From positions 620,001 to 684,000 of the forward strand of contig BCHS01000006.1 in assembly GCA_039545275.1 (NCBI GenBank): a stretch of DNA of 64,000 nt. Reading direction: 5' to 3'. The translations under genes were made by a program, and so were the position numbers. The notes beneath the pieces are model-generated. The model was not told the origin of the DNA and ran no database searches. It saw only the letters and a list, made by a program, of their open reading frames with translations. This DNA comes from Pseudomicrostroma phylloplanum. Lineage: Eukaryota > Basidiomycota > Exobasidiomycetes > Microstromatales. Each line of letters opens with the position of its first letter. Within the stretch, counting starts at the first letter, position 1. Of this stretch, positions 43,701 through 54,100 are shown one piece after another.

Positions 43701-44927
43701 CTTGGCATTCACGGTGGACTTGAAGGCAGGGAGCAGTAAATGGTGGTTCCAGATGAACTTCTCGCAGAAGCCCCACGCGGTCTGTTGAGCATCCTTCTGG
43801 GCAAGGCCTTGATCGTGGGCCACCTGGCTGCGACCTCTGCCGGTGAGATTCTCCTGCAGCGTCCTTGTAAGGTCGTAGGTGTATGAAAAATAGAAGTTCT
43901 TGCCCAGATCGACTTGCTTGAAGGTATGGAGCAGTCGAGCCTCTTCCTGGTCCATTGCTTTCGTACGACCGGACACCGAGGACAGAGTCGAAGGATGACA
44001 GACGGGCAGGATCTTAGTCTCGTCACAGTGGTAGATGTAGTGACCTCCCATGAGGGCCACAACCGACCGCCTGGATATCAGAACCATGTAGTAGGTCGAA
44101 GTAAAGCGAATGAACCCGACCAGACCAAAGAAATGGCCAACTTCTTTGAGGCCTCCAGTAGAGCGATTGCCTTCCGAAACCATGTCCAGCAGCTCGGTGA
44201 TCTGATGACGGTCGTATACAGCATGATCAGCGGTGACCCCTAAATCCCAGAAGTCAGGAGCAGACGAGTTTGAGGCAAAGTTGTTGAAGCGGGATGATGG
44301 GGTATTTGAGCTCTTGTTCGAGCTGGGTGTAGCGGTTTGCCGGGAGTCTTTCTGCTGCTGCTCTTTGTCTCTCGCTTCATCGCCGATATCATCAGACTTG
44401 CTGGAACCTTGCTGTCCCCCAGGGCTTCGATCGATCTTCAATACTCGGAAGCGACTTTGAGCGGTATTGTAGGCAATCAAGTAGAAGCGCGTTCGTGTCT
44501 CCCACAGAGTAAATCTGGATGCTCTGGTCGTCTCCTCCTGGGCATCGATGGTGTGTACAGTCGATGATCTTGCTCTCTTGCGGTTTGAGGTAGACGCCGA
44601 CGAGTGATGCTGATGCCCACGCAATTGCGAAGGTCGCGTGGGTGAATCATCAGCGGCTGTCCGGGAGGGCTCCGCTGTTCGTGAGTGTTTGTCCGTACTT
44701 GACTCCGGGGCGGCATCTTCGTCCTCTCCTTCTACTGCCTTCGATGTTGCTTGACTGCTTTGCTCCTCATTGTGCGAGGCTCCTTCTTTGGGGATCGCAT
44801 CCTCTCGATCTTCGATGGTTGACTCGCTGCTGTCATCGTGCCCCTCTCTGGCCTTGATGGTGCCTACAGAGGTGTCTGAATCATTCGACAGCGTACTGTC
44901 TTGGCGGGTAGGCTCCGTAGCTGACAT
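40750..44927 (-). CDS. FIG4: Sac-domain polyphosphoinositide phosphatase FIG4
   Basis: PI(3,5)P2 5-phosphatase of the vacuolar Fab1-Vac14-Fig4 complex. Exons 44927-42823 and 42736-40750 (86-nt intron, phase 2) give 1363 aa, against roughly 880-910 in animals and yeast. The Sac domain starts near residue 140 ([18 protein letters not shown]). The CX5R phosphatase motif CVDCLDRT near residue 708 lies just past the intron, preceded by [22 protein letters not shown] follows, which is FIG4-typical. The extra length is an acidic N-terminus of about 130 residues and a Ser/Gly-rich segment at about 850-1150. The protein ends [20 protein letters not shown] with no membrane helix, again as FIG4 rather than SAC1. 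Confidence 0.93.
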
Positions 44928-45010
44928 GATGCAGCGTCAGATTCCTTGAGGTCAAAGAGGCTATGTCTGATGGAGTGCCATGGTAAGCTGATGGATGGCA
45001 TATACCCAGG

Positions 45011-45108
45011 ATGAGTATGAGTATCGTCAAATGTGAGCATTGATGGAGGAGGTCTTGTTTCCTTGCCTCCACAGTGCTGCACGCGCCATGTCCTTCCGCT
45101 TCCGCTGA
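45011..45108 (+). promoter_or_regulatory. Upstream ATGs before the SNAPC4-like gene
   Basis: Between FIG4 and the Myb gene lie a 10-codon frame (45011-45043), a start-stop ATGTGA (45031) and a 21-codon frame from 45043. Another ATG at 45149 opens a frame overlapping the real start. If transcribed, these would damp translation of the downstream protein; the transcription start is unknown. Confidence 0.4.
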
Positions 45109-45161
45109 CTGCGTTCCTGCTTCTTCCTACCACTTCTCAACAACCTCTATGGCGCTCATCC

Positions 45162-47099
45162 ATGGCCGCAGACGCAGACGAGGAGGAGGAGCGGGAAGCT
45201 CAAGAGCTGATCTTCCTGCTGGATCAGCGCAGACGTATTGCGCTCGCCCGTGAAGGCAATGCCAGCTTGCAAGAGACGCTTGCTGAGACGATCAAACAGG
45301 CCCCTCTGGCTCAAGCTGAACTGGATGGGGTAGAGGAGCTACTAGATCTGGCTGATGCCATGCACTCCTACGATACAGCGCAGTCTTCCATTCTGCACTG
45401 TCAGCCCTTCTTGCAAGCCTCTCTTCCCCTCTTTCCTGGCTTGGAGAAGCTCACTACTGTCGCAGCAGAGGTCTCCGACCTGAAAGCCCTCTTGCTCAAT
45501 TCGATCTGGAACAAAGCGGATGACCGATGCCTCGCCGAGGCAGTGCTCAACCAGTGCCGCAAACAAGCAGCCTATGAGTTCAAAGCGGACATGAGCTGCC
45601 GAGATCCACTAGCCCTCGTCGCGCAGATGAGCGACGAAGAACTTGCGCTCCTCTCGGTGCCAAAGCACATGCGCCCAGTACAAAGTCAAGATTCAGCTGG
45701 CGAAAGTAGCGAAGACGATTCGGGAAGAGAAGATGCAACGGCAGTTGTGCCGTTGGGAACCAGGAGGCATTCCGAGAAGATCGATTGGGATGAAGTCTCC
45801 TTATCACTCTCGGCGGCACCCACAGCCAATGCGCACACTGCCGATGCCTGCCGCACTCGGTGGCTCATGGTTGCTCGTCCTGGCATCAATGATGAGGCTT
45901 GGTCCGAGAAGGAAATTGAGAGGCTCAAGCAAGCGGTCGAAGAACAGCTGAACAACTTTGAGGGCAACAGTCGGCTGGACTGGTCCACTGTGGCGGAGGC
46001 AATCGACGTGAGTGTCACCTCCTTTGTGGGCAGAATCTCAAGGCTGCGAACCATAGCTGACACTCTTCCCACTCTCCCGCAGAACGGCCGGCGCCCCATC
46101 GACTGCCTCACAGCCTACCAACGTCTGCCCTTCGTAGTGCGCAGCGCTCCCCACCTCAACACTCCTCCTACCTTCGATCAAAAAGGAGCCTACGATGATG
46201 AGCTGCTGCGACAAGCTTCCATTTGGGGATCCCAATGGGGCCTCTTGGCGGACAAGCTCAACTACAATCCTTCTACCATCATCGACAAGTTCGAGACTGC
46301 TCTGGAGAGTGAAAATGAGGCGCGAGAGTGGGATGAAAGGGAGATGCAGAGACTGCAAGAGGCAATCGCAAGCCAGGCTGTGCGCGTGGGATCGCATACC
46401 ACAGGAACGCAGCACAGGGCTTTGACAGGCTCTTCAAGCCCTCCATCCCTAGACCGAGTCCCACGGCTGACCACAGAAGATCTCAACTTCGAGCGTATCG
46501 CTCGATGCGTCAGGACACGTACGGCCAAAGCCTGTCAAGACCGCTACACCGCCCTCTTCGCCTCGCCAACAGACTCTCCAGCCGCTGGAACCCTCCCAGC
46601 ACAGCCTCCCTCTATAGGCTGGACCCCCGCTCAGGAGGAGCAGCTCTTGACTCTGAGAGAGCAGCAGCCAGAGTGGCTCTGGGTCGAGATAGCTCGAACT
46701 CTCACCCAGTCAAGGACAAAGGGAAGGAAGATCACGGGGCCCATGGCCATTGATCGATGGATGGAGTTGAAAGGTCTAGATGGCAACGAGGAGGAGCGGC
46801 AGAGGCTCAAGAAGGCGGATCTCCAAATCAGGAGTGCTCGAGATAGGAAGAGGCAGAGGGAGAAGGACGCACCTGCTCGAAGCGCTCTAGAGGAGCGCTC
46901 GACGGAGCGGGTACAAGATGAGCAGCAGCAGCCGTTGCCACCTCAAGTGCCGGTGCGGGAGGGAGGTGAGACTTCAGATCCTCATGCAGAGCCGGTCAGG
47001 AAGAAGCGCAGAGGGCGACCGCGAACTCGGCAGCCCCAACAGCAGATCACCACTGCCGAAGTACAGAATGGCCAGCCGGCTCAGAGCAGCCGTCGTTAG
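45162..47099 (+). CDS. Myb/SANT-repeat protein, SNAPC4-like
   Basis: Nuclear DNA-binding protein with several SANT/Myb-type repeats, best matched in layout to the large subunit of the snRNA-activating complex, though other Myb proteins are possible. Exons 45162-46007 and 46083-47099 give 620 aa. Repeats are visible as KIDWDEVSLSL ... DACRTRWLM, EAWSEKEIERL ... DWSTVAEAI, DNGRRPIDCLTAYQR after splicing, and IGWTPAQEEQL ... WLWVEIARTL. The 75-nt intron (gtgagt...cccgcag) has no stop and stays in frame; removing it joins the Myb repeat exactly, so splicing is preferred. The C-terminus is basic with KKRRGRPRTRQ, an AT-hook. An in-frame GTG at 45033 is rejected as start in favour of ATG 45162. Confidence 0.78.
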   Translation: MAADADEEEEREAQELIFLLDQRRRIALAREGNASLQETLAETIKQAPLAQAELDGVEELLDLADAMHSYDTAQSSILHCQPFLQASLPLFPGLEKLTTVAAEVSDLKALLLNSIWNKADDRCLAEAVLNQCRKQAAYEFKADMSCRDPLALVAQMSDEELALLSVPKHMRPVQSQDSAGESSEDDSGREDATAVVPLGTRRHSEKIDWDEVSLSLSAAPTANAHTADACRTRWLMVARPGINDEAWSEKEIERLKQAVEEQLNNFEGNSRLDWSTVAEAIDVSVTSFVGRISRLRTIADTLPTLPQNGRRPIDCLTAYQRLPFVVRSAPHLNTPPTFDQKGAYDDELLRQASIWGSQWGLLADKLNYNPSTIIDKFETALESENEAREWDEREMQRLQEAIASQAVRVGSHTTGTQHRALTGSSSPPSLDRVPRLTTEDLNFERIARCVRTRTAKACQDRYTALFASPTDSPAAGTLPAQPPSIGWTPAQEEQLLTLREQQPEWLWVEIARTLTQSRTKGRKITGPMAIDRWMELKGLDGNEEERQRLKKADLQIRSARDRKRQREKDAPARSALEERSTERVQDEQQQPLPPQVPVREGGETSDPHAEPVRKKRRGRPRTRQPQQQITTAEVQNGQPAQSSRR

Positions 47100-47308
47100 A
47101 GACTTACAAGAAGGCAGTGACAGCAAACAGATCTACCGGCAGCCCGTAATTGATCAAGTATAATTTCATTGCCAGATGTGTGAGGCTGTGTGAGGCGTGA
47201 CATTACAAATACAGTGTCAGAAGAAAAGACAGGATGTATGGACAAAAGGGAGAAGAATAAGGCCTTCTCGTTCGGGGTATCGGGGGAAGAGTAGCGCTAG
47301 ATGTTCTT

Positions 47309-47720
47309 TTAATCAGACGTTTCATCTTCGCCGGCCATTGCTCGAGCAGTCGTCTTGTCCGTACGCTTGGCGTTAGCACCGACGGCCTATTGAAGCAGGG
47401 GGCAGCGTGCGTCAGCATCGATGACTCGGACAATTCTTCGCGGTGACACTCGCCCCCCTAACCGTCTCCACCCAAACAAGAATCAGTGCATTTTGCTACC
47501 AAAAAAAACGTCGGCATTTCCATCCCTTAAGGGAGGCTCTAAGCCAGGGATAAACTGTTAAAGCCATCATTTGAACCACCCCCACCTGATGCCCCCATGT
47601 ATCGCTGCTGACATCGCTACCAAAACATCTGCGGTTACTCACGTGGTAGACGACGATGAGGACCATGGTCAGAGACCCCAGCCAATTGGCCAGCGCTGAC
47701 AATTGCACGTCTGTGATCAT
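47309..47720 (-). CDS. OST4: Oligosaccharyltransferase subunit Ost4
   Basis: Tiny membrane subunit of the ER oligosaccharyltransferase that holds Stt3 and Ost3/6 together. Exons 47720-47643 and 47386-47309 (256-nt intron, phase 0) give 51 aa. The N-terminus MITDVQLSALANWLGSLTMV with LIVVYHAV after splicing is the Ost4 transmembrane helix almost residue for residue. The yeast protein has 36 aa; here the second exon adds a hydrophilic tail (NAKRTDKTTARAMAGEDETS). The gene is far below any ORF cutoff and is recognised only after splicing. It converges on the SNAPC4-like gene (209 bp). Confidence 0.9.
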
Positions 47721-47870
47721 ACTGTTTCGGGTGCGAGCGGTATAGGTGGGGTTTGGTCAGTAGCTGCTTTCGTAGAGTGAACCGGCTACGACAACGCAGA
47801 CCCCTCTCCCATTGCCGAGCGACAGGCATTCGACGCCAGCGACACACGATCAGAATCCGACGATTATCCT

Positions 47871-48319
47871 TCAGAGCCTCCAGGCTCGCTTGACCTGCCT
47901 GACTAAAGTACACAGCGCCAGGCAGGCTGTCCCGAAGAACATGACGAGGGAGACGTACTCGGTCCGCCTGTCGGTGTTGCTATCATCCTTTTGTGTGCGT
48001 TTGTGCTTGCCCTGCCATCTGATTCCAGGGGCAGCTCTGGGTCTGCTCATGAGAAACTCACCTGAGGGCATGTACCAGAGCCGATGGTGAAAGAAAGCCA
48101 CAGGAAATCTGGGAAAGGCACGGACGAGGAGTCAGGTCAAGTGTCAGCGATGAATGGTATAATGACTGACGACGATGGACAAGCAACCAGAGGTACGCTT
48201 GCTCCAGCATGTGCCTTTTCCCCTGCCTCTCTGTGATCAGACAAGGCTGAAACTTTGATAAATCGAAGGGTGTCTCCACCATAAGGGGCAGTGTAAAGAT
48301 AGATCTTGGTTCGTAACAA
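47871..48319 (-). CDS. Unresolved small intron-containing locus
   Basis: Low-confidence locus. On the minus strand one open segment (48319-48137) reads KIYLYTAPYGGDTLRFIKVS, which resembles the start of TMEM70/TMEM186-like mitochondrial assembly proteins. A second (48101-47871) holds a clear transmembrane-like RTEYVSLVMFFGTACLALCT ending KRAWRL. Donor gtgagt at 48058-48053 and an acceptor at 48109-48108 suggest splicing, but I could not find a join that gives one family-consistent protein or a good start codon. I treat the limits as approximate and give no function. Confidence 0.25.
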
Positions 48320-48783
48320 TCATCACTTCAGAGCGTCGCCGTTGGGGACCTTGAGAGAATACTAACCCTTCAAAGGAAGCTGCTGCAGCTGCTAATATGT
48401 GAAATCGTGTGGTTCGTGAAATGGCTAGGAGGAGCAGGACCTAGGCGACGCAGAAGCGAAGATGCGTTGGCCGCCCGGACGAGCTCCGGATCGGATCAGG
48501 CTTTCAAATTCCGCTGCGCGGAAGGCTGTCCACGGGAAGAACCGAATGTCCACAAGGGTTTCAGCTGCTCATTCCTACAGTTCCACCCGTCCCTCGTTCC
48601 GCCCCCTGACTTCGCCTGCTACAACTCTCCAATCTCGTAGAGCTGGAGCTCATACTGAGACAGTCACATATCACATCGCTAGTGAATAAGTCCGTTCATT
48701 CACAAAAACCCACTCGCTACTGGTCCGGCTCGGCTCGCCTCCGACACAATCGATATCCGCATAAGTTCTACCTACGCTAGAAG

Positions 48784-50470
48784 ATGTTCAGGAGACTACA
48801 CGCTGAGGCTGCAGACGCCTCGGCGCCCCCTCAGCAGCAGGCGTCCGCCGTGGTATCAGTGGATGATCCCGCTGCTGCCAAGACCTATGTGATTCCTCAC
48901 TTGCCCGGAGAGGGCCGATTCACTGTGGGGGCCAAGGTTAGTACGGGAAGAAGGCAGCATCCGGCCAGCGTCGGAGATCCTCAAAAGCTCACACTTCCCT
49001 TCCGGTATCGTACATGCAGATCTACTCTCGCCCATTGGCAGATCCGGCCTTCCAGCGTCATTTGGATGCTTTCCGAAAAGAGGTCACTCTCTCAGCCCCA
49101 GGCATGCTCTCCTACCGTACCTCCACAGTACGAGGTAAATCGGAAGACGAAAATCTGATTTGCCATGAGCTCTTCATCAGCGACGACCTGGATCCCCATC
49201 CCTTGCCCACACCCACTCCTCAGCAAAAGCCGCAAAAGCCCTCCTCAGCTCTGTCAGAAGACGCCCCAATCACAGAGAAGGTGTCCAAAGCGACAGAGGA
49301 ATTGAAAGTTTCGCCCGTCAGCTTCCTGCAAGACTTTGCTCATTCTGCCTACAAGTTTGCTTTGGGAGGTGCGGCCGGTGCTACTGGAGCCACCCTCGTC
49401 TACCCGATTGACTTGGTTAAGACAAGAATGCAGAATCAGCGTTCTTCAGTCGTAGGAGAGCCTCAGATGTACAAGAACTCACTAGACTGTGTCAAGAAGG
49501 TCTTCCGAAACGAAGGTTTCAAGGGCTTCTATTCCGGCCTTGGGCCCCAACTCATCGGTGTTGCGCCCGAAAAGGCCATCAAGCTGACTGTCAACGATCT
49601 CGTGAGGGCCAAGGCTCGCAACCCAGAGACTGGCGAAATCTCGCTGCCATGGGAGCTTTTTGCCGGTGGTGCAGCTGGAGGTTGCCAAGTCTTCTTCACC
49701 AACCCCCTGGAGATCGTCAAGATCCGTCTTCAGGTTGCCGGAGAGCTGGCCAAGTCTGAAGGAGCCGACAGAGTCGCTCGGGGAGCGATTCATCATGTCA
49801 AGCAGCTCGGCCTCATCGGCCTCTACAAGGGCGCCTCGGCTTGCTTGCTTCGTGACATTCCATTCTCGGCCATCTACTTCCCAGCATATGCTCACTTGAA
49901 GAAGGACACATTCGGCGAAGGCGTTCGTGGAAAGAAGCTCAGCTTTGGCGAGCTTCTGACTTCGGCGGCTGTAGCAGGTATGCCAGCTGCTTTCCTCACC
50001 ACACCGGCCGATGTCATCAAGACCCGTTTGCAAGTGGAGGCCAGGAAAGGTCAAGCGACCTACACAGGTATCGTCGACTGCTTCCAAAAGGTCCTCAAGG
50101 ACGAGGGACCGAAAGCCTTCTACAAAGGATCTCTTGCTCGTGTGCTGAGGAGTTCCCCACAGTTTGGAGCAACTTTGGTGGCATATGAGTACCTACAAAA
50201 GCTGCTGCCATACCCCTTCGACAGCACGCAGGGCAACTTGCCTGACACAGACGCTCGTCCTTGGGAAGACCCGGCCAGGCAGCATGCCAGGAACGCCATG
50301 AAGCTGTTGATGGTGGGTAGCAGACCGATGGCGCACCTATCAGAATCCTAGACGCACTATGCTGAAAACTTTCTTCTTCACTCCCCCTTCCTACGAATCC
50401 TCAGAAACTACATGACGACTTTGGCGCCGACTTCAAACCAGAAGGCTACAATACCCCAGCACCCAAGTGA
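48784..50470 (+). CDS. AGC1: Mitochondrial aspartate/glutamate-type carrier, short form
   Basis: Inner-membrane carrier of the malate-aspartate shuttle. Exons 48784-48936, 49020-50312 and 50405-50470 give 503 aa. Three Solcar repeats span about residues 160-440, with [16 protein letters not shown] and PADVIKTR signatures. [15 protein letters not shown] and [13 protein letters not shown] are characteristic of the AGC subgroup. The last exon ([16 protein letters not shown]) matches the family's C-terminal tail. The N-terminal 160 residues contain no EF-hand and no visible similarity to the long regulatory domain of AGC proteins (about 700 aa in filamentous fungi). Either this is a natural short paralogue or upstream exons are missed; none is apparent in 48407-48783. 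Confidence 0.87.
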
Positions 50471-51128
50471 ACTGCCTATCATCGCATCGTCATAGACTTC
50501 ACTAACCTCTTTCATAGCATCCACAGCCCTGCCCTTGCAGTCAATCCTGTGTCCTTTCCACTGTCAAGTGTGTGGTATCGGGCAGTAATAACATCAACCC
50601 TTGCCTTGTGTTCTTCTACTGGACATTAGCGAAAGTGACATGCAATGCATGCCTTGACTTCTCCCACCCTTTAGCCTCTTTCCGCTTCCGCTCCGACTCC
50701 ACCTGATTGTGTCTCCGCCAATGCTGCACTGCTCGTCCATCCGTCCTTCGTGCCCGATCAAAATCACGTCCAACGTTCCTCTACCCCGCCCCCCAATCGT
50801 AGCGGCCACTCCAATACCTCTCACAGCCCTCTTGCCGTCACGGCTGTTCTGCGCAGCGTCTGGGCATAAGCCACGATCACAAAGACGATCACCACAGGCA
50901 ATGCGGCCGGGAGTGGCGAGTCCTCGAAGCGGCGCGTACCCCGTGTAAAGACAGTCCGCCCCTTGCCTGTCCGTGCAGACGCCCCCGACGCCTCCTACGT
51001 CCTTCTCGCGTACTGTGTGACCTTGCTGCCTCAATCGTTCACCTTGAGGGGGTGGAACTTCGCCTTCAGCGTCGCATACGAGGCGTCAAGCGAGTGCTGC
51101 TACGGATCAGATCCAGAGGGAGGACACT
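50471..51128. other. Intergenic, SOG2 leader
   Basis: 658 bp between same-strand genes. The open frames present on the minus strand lack any recognisable domain. It should hold the AGC terminator and SOG2 promoter; nothing more can be said. Confidence 0.5.
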
Positions 51129-54100
51129 ATGGAGGAAACTCCAGGTCAAGGCTCTTCGGGCGGCCGTGATGGCAGCGCTTCCACTTCGGTAGACTATGCC
51201 CCTCCCGATTCGTCTGCCGATACATCGATGTCAACGATGTCGATACTCGCAAATGATGGAGCGGCCAAGCCGAAGACGATGCCTTCGGACGAGCTGCTGG
51301 CCACGATCATCGAAATGAGATTGGCTGTCCATTCAAAGGACAGGATGGGGTCGGTGGAGAATGGGAAGACTTCGACTGCGCCCTCATCGCTCGATACGCT
51401 TGACATGTGTCACAAGAATCTGCAGGACATACCTGATGAGATGGTCGAGGTGATCAGAGACGAAGTAGTACGGTGAGTCACGAGCGGCGTCAAGACGTTG
51501 AACTTCTTAAACTATGCAGTCACTCACGTTGCTTTACTTTCACAGGCTGGCTCTTGGATACAACCACATCTACACTTTACCACGCAACTTTTCGAAAATG
51601 ACACGCCTTCGCTATCTCAACGTTCGATCAAACATCCTTTCGACGTTTCCCGAGATGCTCGCTGAGATGCCGTCCTTGGAGATCCTCGACATCTCCAGGA
51701 ATAAGATCCGCAAGCTCCCGTCAGAACCAGGACAACTAGTCAACCTCAGGGTCCTCTGCATTTCACACAATCGACTTCGGCGATTGCCGACATGGATGAT
51801 TCAGTTGCGACACCTTCGCATCCTCAAAATCGACGACAACCCCATTCAGTGGCCTCCCCCTCATATCTCTATCCTTCCTCCTGTCTCTGAAGAAAGTCCC
51901 CTGGCCTCCGCTCACAAGGAAGCACAGCCTCAAACCGACAAAGAGAAAGCGAAGGTCTCAGAGCGAGCGATGCAGCTTTGGATTGTCAGAATGAAGAGAT
52001 GGATGAAAGAGAATGCTGCGCAAGAAGATGAGCGAGAAAGGCAACGCTTGTTGCCGCACAGTAGCCGCGAGACAATTGGAGAGACTTCGCATTCTAGGGG
52101 CCATGCGAGAGGCAAATCCTCAACGGCGAGCGGCTCCTCTATGGTCGCATCAGCGACCGGTCACGTCCCGTCTCCTTCACAGACGCAGCGCGATTCGCCG
52201 TCAAGTAGCCACGCCCCCGACGAAGGACTGCATAGAGGTACAAATCATTCCTTCGACCGTTATGACTCGAGTACTACAACAGAGCAAGTTGCATCGGTCA
52301 GCGCAGACGAGAGTACATCAACAACGTCGGGAGCAGTTCCCTTCACTGCTTCGCCGGAGCGAGGCTTCCGTATGCGTCCTTTGATGCTCATCAGAACGGC
52401 GTCGGGCAGAGTAAACCCGAGATCCGCATCTGGAGGTAGTCCGAGTGGGCCGGACTCAGCGCTGAAGGAGTGGGAAGGTACGATGTCGACAACCCCAAGT
52501 TCAGCTAGCACAATCGCCGCCATGGAGCCTTTGCCCCTCAATTCGCAAAGGCACGACTCGGACAATCAAGCTCCCGTCAGAAGCACTACATTTGAGTCGC
52601 GGGAACCTGCTATCCTACCCTCTAACAGCAGCCGGACGGAAGCCTTGCATGGGCTGCCTTCGGCATCAGTGTCTCTTGCTTCGCTATACAGCGTGCAGTC
52701 GGCGCACGATAATGATCTGCCTGAACAACAGCAGGCTGGAGCAGCGGAGTCTCTGGCCCCGCTGCAACAGTCTTCGCCAAGCCGCAGCGTCACCCCCACA
52801 CCTCAGAACAAGGATTGGGTTGCGGAGACTCCGGAATCGACATCCACAATACGAAGTGACACAGACGCTCAACCTAGCGGAGCGCGACTGATAGGGGACG
52901 AAGGTTCGCAAGGCGTGGTCAGCGCAGATTTGAGCAATGGTGGGGCGCACGAAGCTTCCGCCCCTCCCATTGATCTCCCTGCTCTGCCTGCCATGCCCCG
53001 TCCGTCGTACGGGCATGGCCGCACACAGTCCCACTCGTCTGGCAAGCACATGGAAGCGGAAGGGTCTATCGGTAGCGGTTGGACTGATGGTGCTCGCGGG
53101 AAGATGCTGAGCAGCAAGCAATCACTTCCTGATCTTCGAGCAAGCAAGTTCACGGCGTTAAGCATGGCTCGCGAGTCTTCTATACCCACGTCTTCATCCT
53201 CGTCGCAGAATGCTCCCTCTTCCGGCTCTCCCAACGGAGTCGCAAATAACAGCGGAACGACAGTGCCATCGTCTCGCGCGATGGCGTCCTCAACATCGAG
53301 TGGAGATAGTCAGCCACCTATACCCGTTCGAAAACGGCCCGTTGCCATCACCACTAGCTCGACTTTGGCCTCTGCTGCACCTCCGCCCGCTCAGCGTGAC
53401 GAGGCGCTCGAATCTGTACATCCTAGCTCCGACTCTTCGCAAAGAGCTGTAGATCCGAAAGCGGACGCAGACGCTACAGCCCAGTCGACTCCCAAAGCAG
53501 CAGTGCTCTCAGGTCTGCCCCCGGATCGTGCTGTGTCAGTCCGCCGTGCCGCTCTGCTAGATGCAGCTGGCTTGAGCAAGGATGGTCTGACAAGCCCCAG
53601 CCTCCCTCGGACACCGACAAAGACGGCTTCGCGTGACTTTGCTCAACAGCAACACGAGCGCGACTCGTACTTCAGACGATTATCGACCTTCCCGTCGACT
53701 TTGGTGGCTTCCTCATGCCCGCCGTCGGTATTGAGAGTCATCGATGCCTCTCGTGGTATCCTCTTCGCCCTCAGTCAGATTTACACTGCTCTCAAGCAGT
53801 ACATCCTCTTCTGCACAGACGAGAGGATATGTGCTCAGATCCAGAGAGTGCTGGACGTGGCTGCAGATACGCTTGCCAAGCTGATCGACAGTCTAGATCG
53901 ATTCGACTCTTTGGCGCTCAAAGGGCAGAACTCCCCTGGGAGTGTCGCTGCCGTGATGGAGGCTAGCCGAGACAGCGTAATCACCTTCCGTCAAGTGGTC
54001 AGCGTTCTTCAATTGCAACTGCTCAATCTGCTGAAAAGCGCAGATCTTCGATATACCAGGTCGCTCATGGTTATGCTGTACGGAGCCACAGTCGAAGTCA

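Noticed and set aside
48250..48300. PLWWRHP-like motif in another frame, similar to yeast Cox7
   Set aside because: The match is seven residues only, the frame closes quickly, and no hydrophobic helix follows as in Cox7.
48544..48689. Plus-strand segment MSTRVSAAHSYSSTRPS as a missed presequence exon of the carrier gene
   Set aside because: It ends in a stop and has no donor that would join the carrier exon in phase; AGC-type carriers do not need a presequence.
50594..51034. Minus-strand frame of 146 codons upstream of SOG2
   Set aside because: No family resemblance; it lies in the expected promoter and leader of SOG2.
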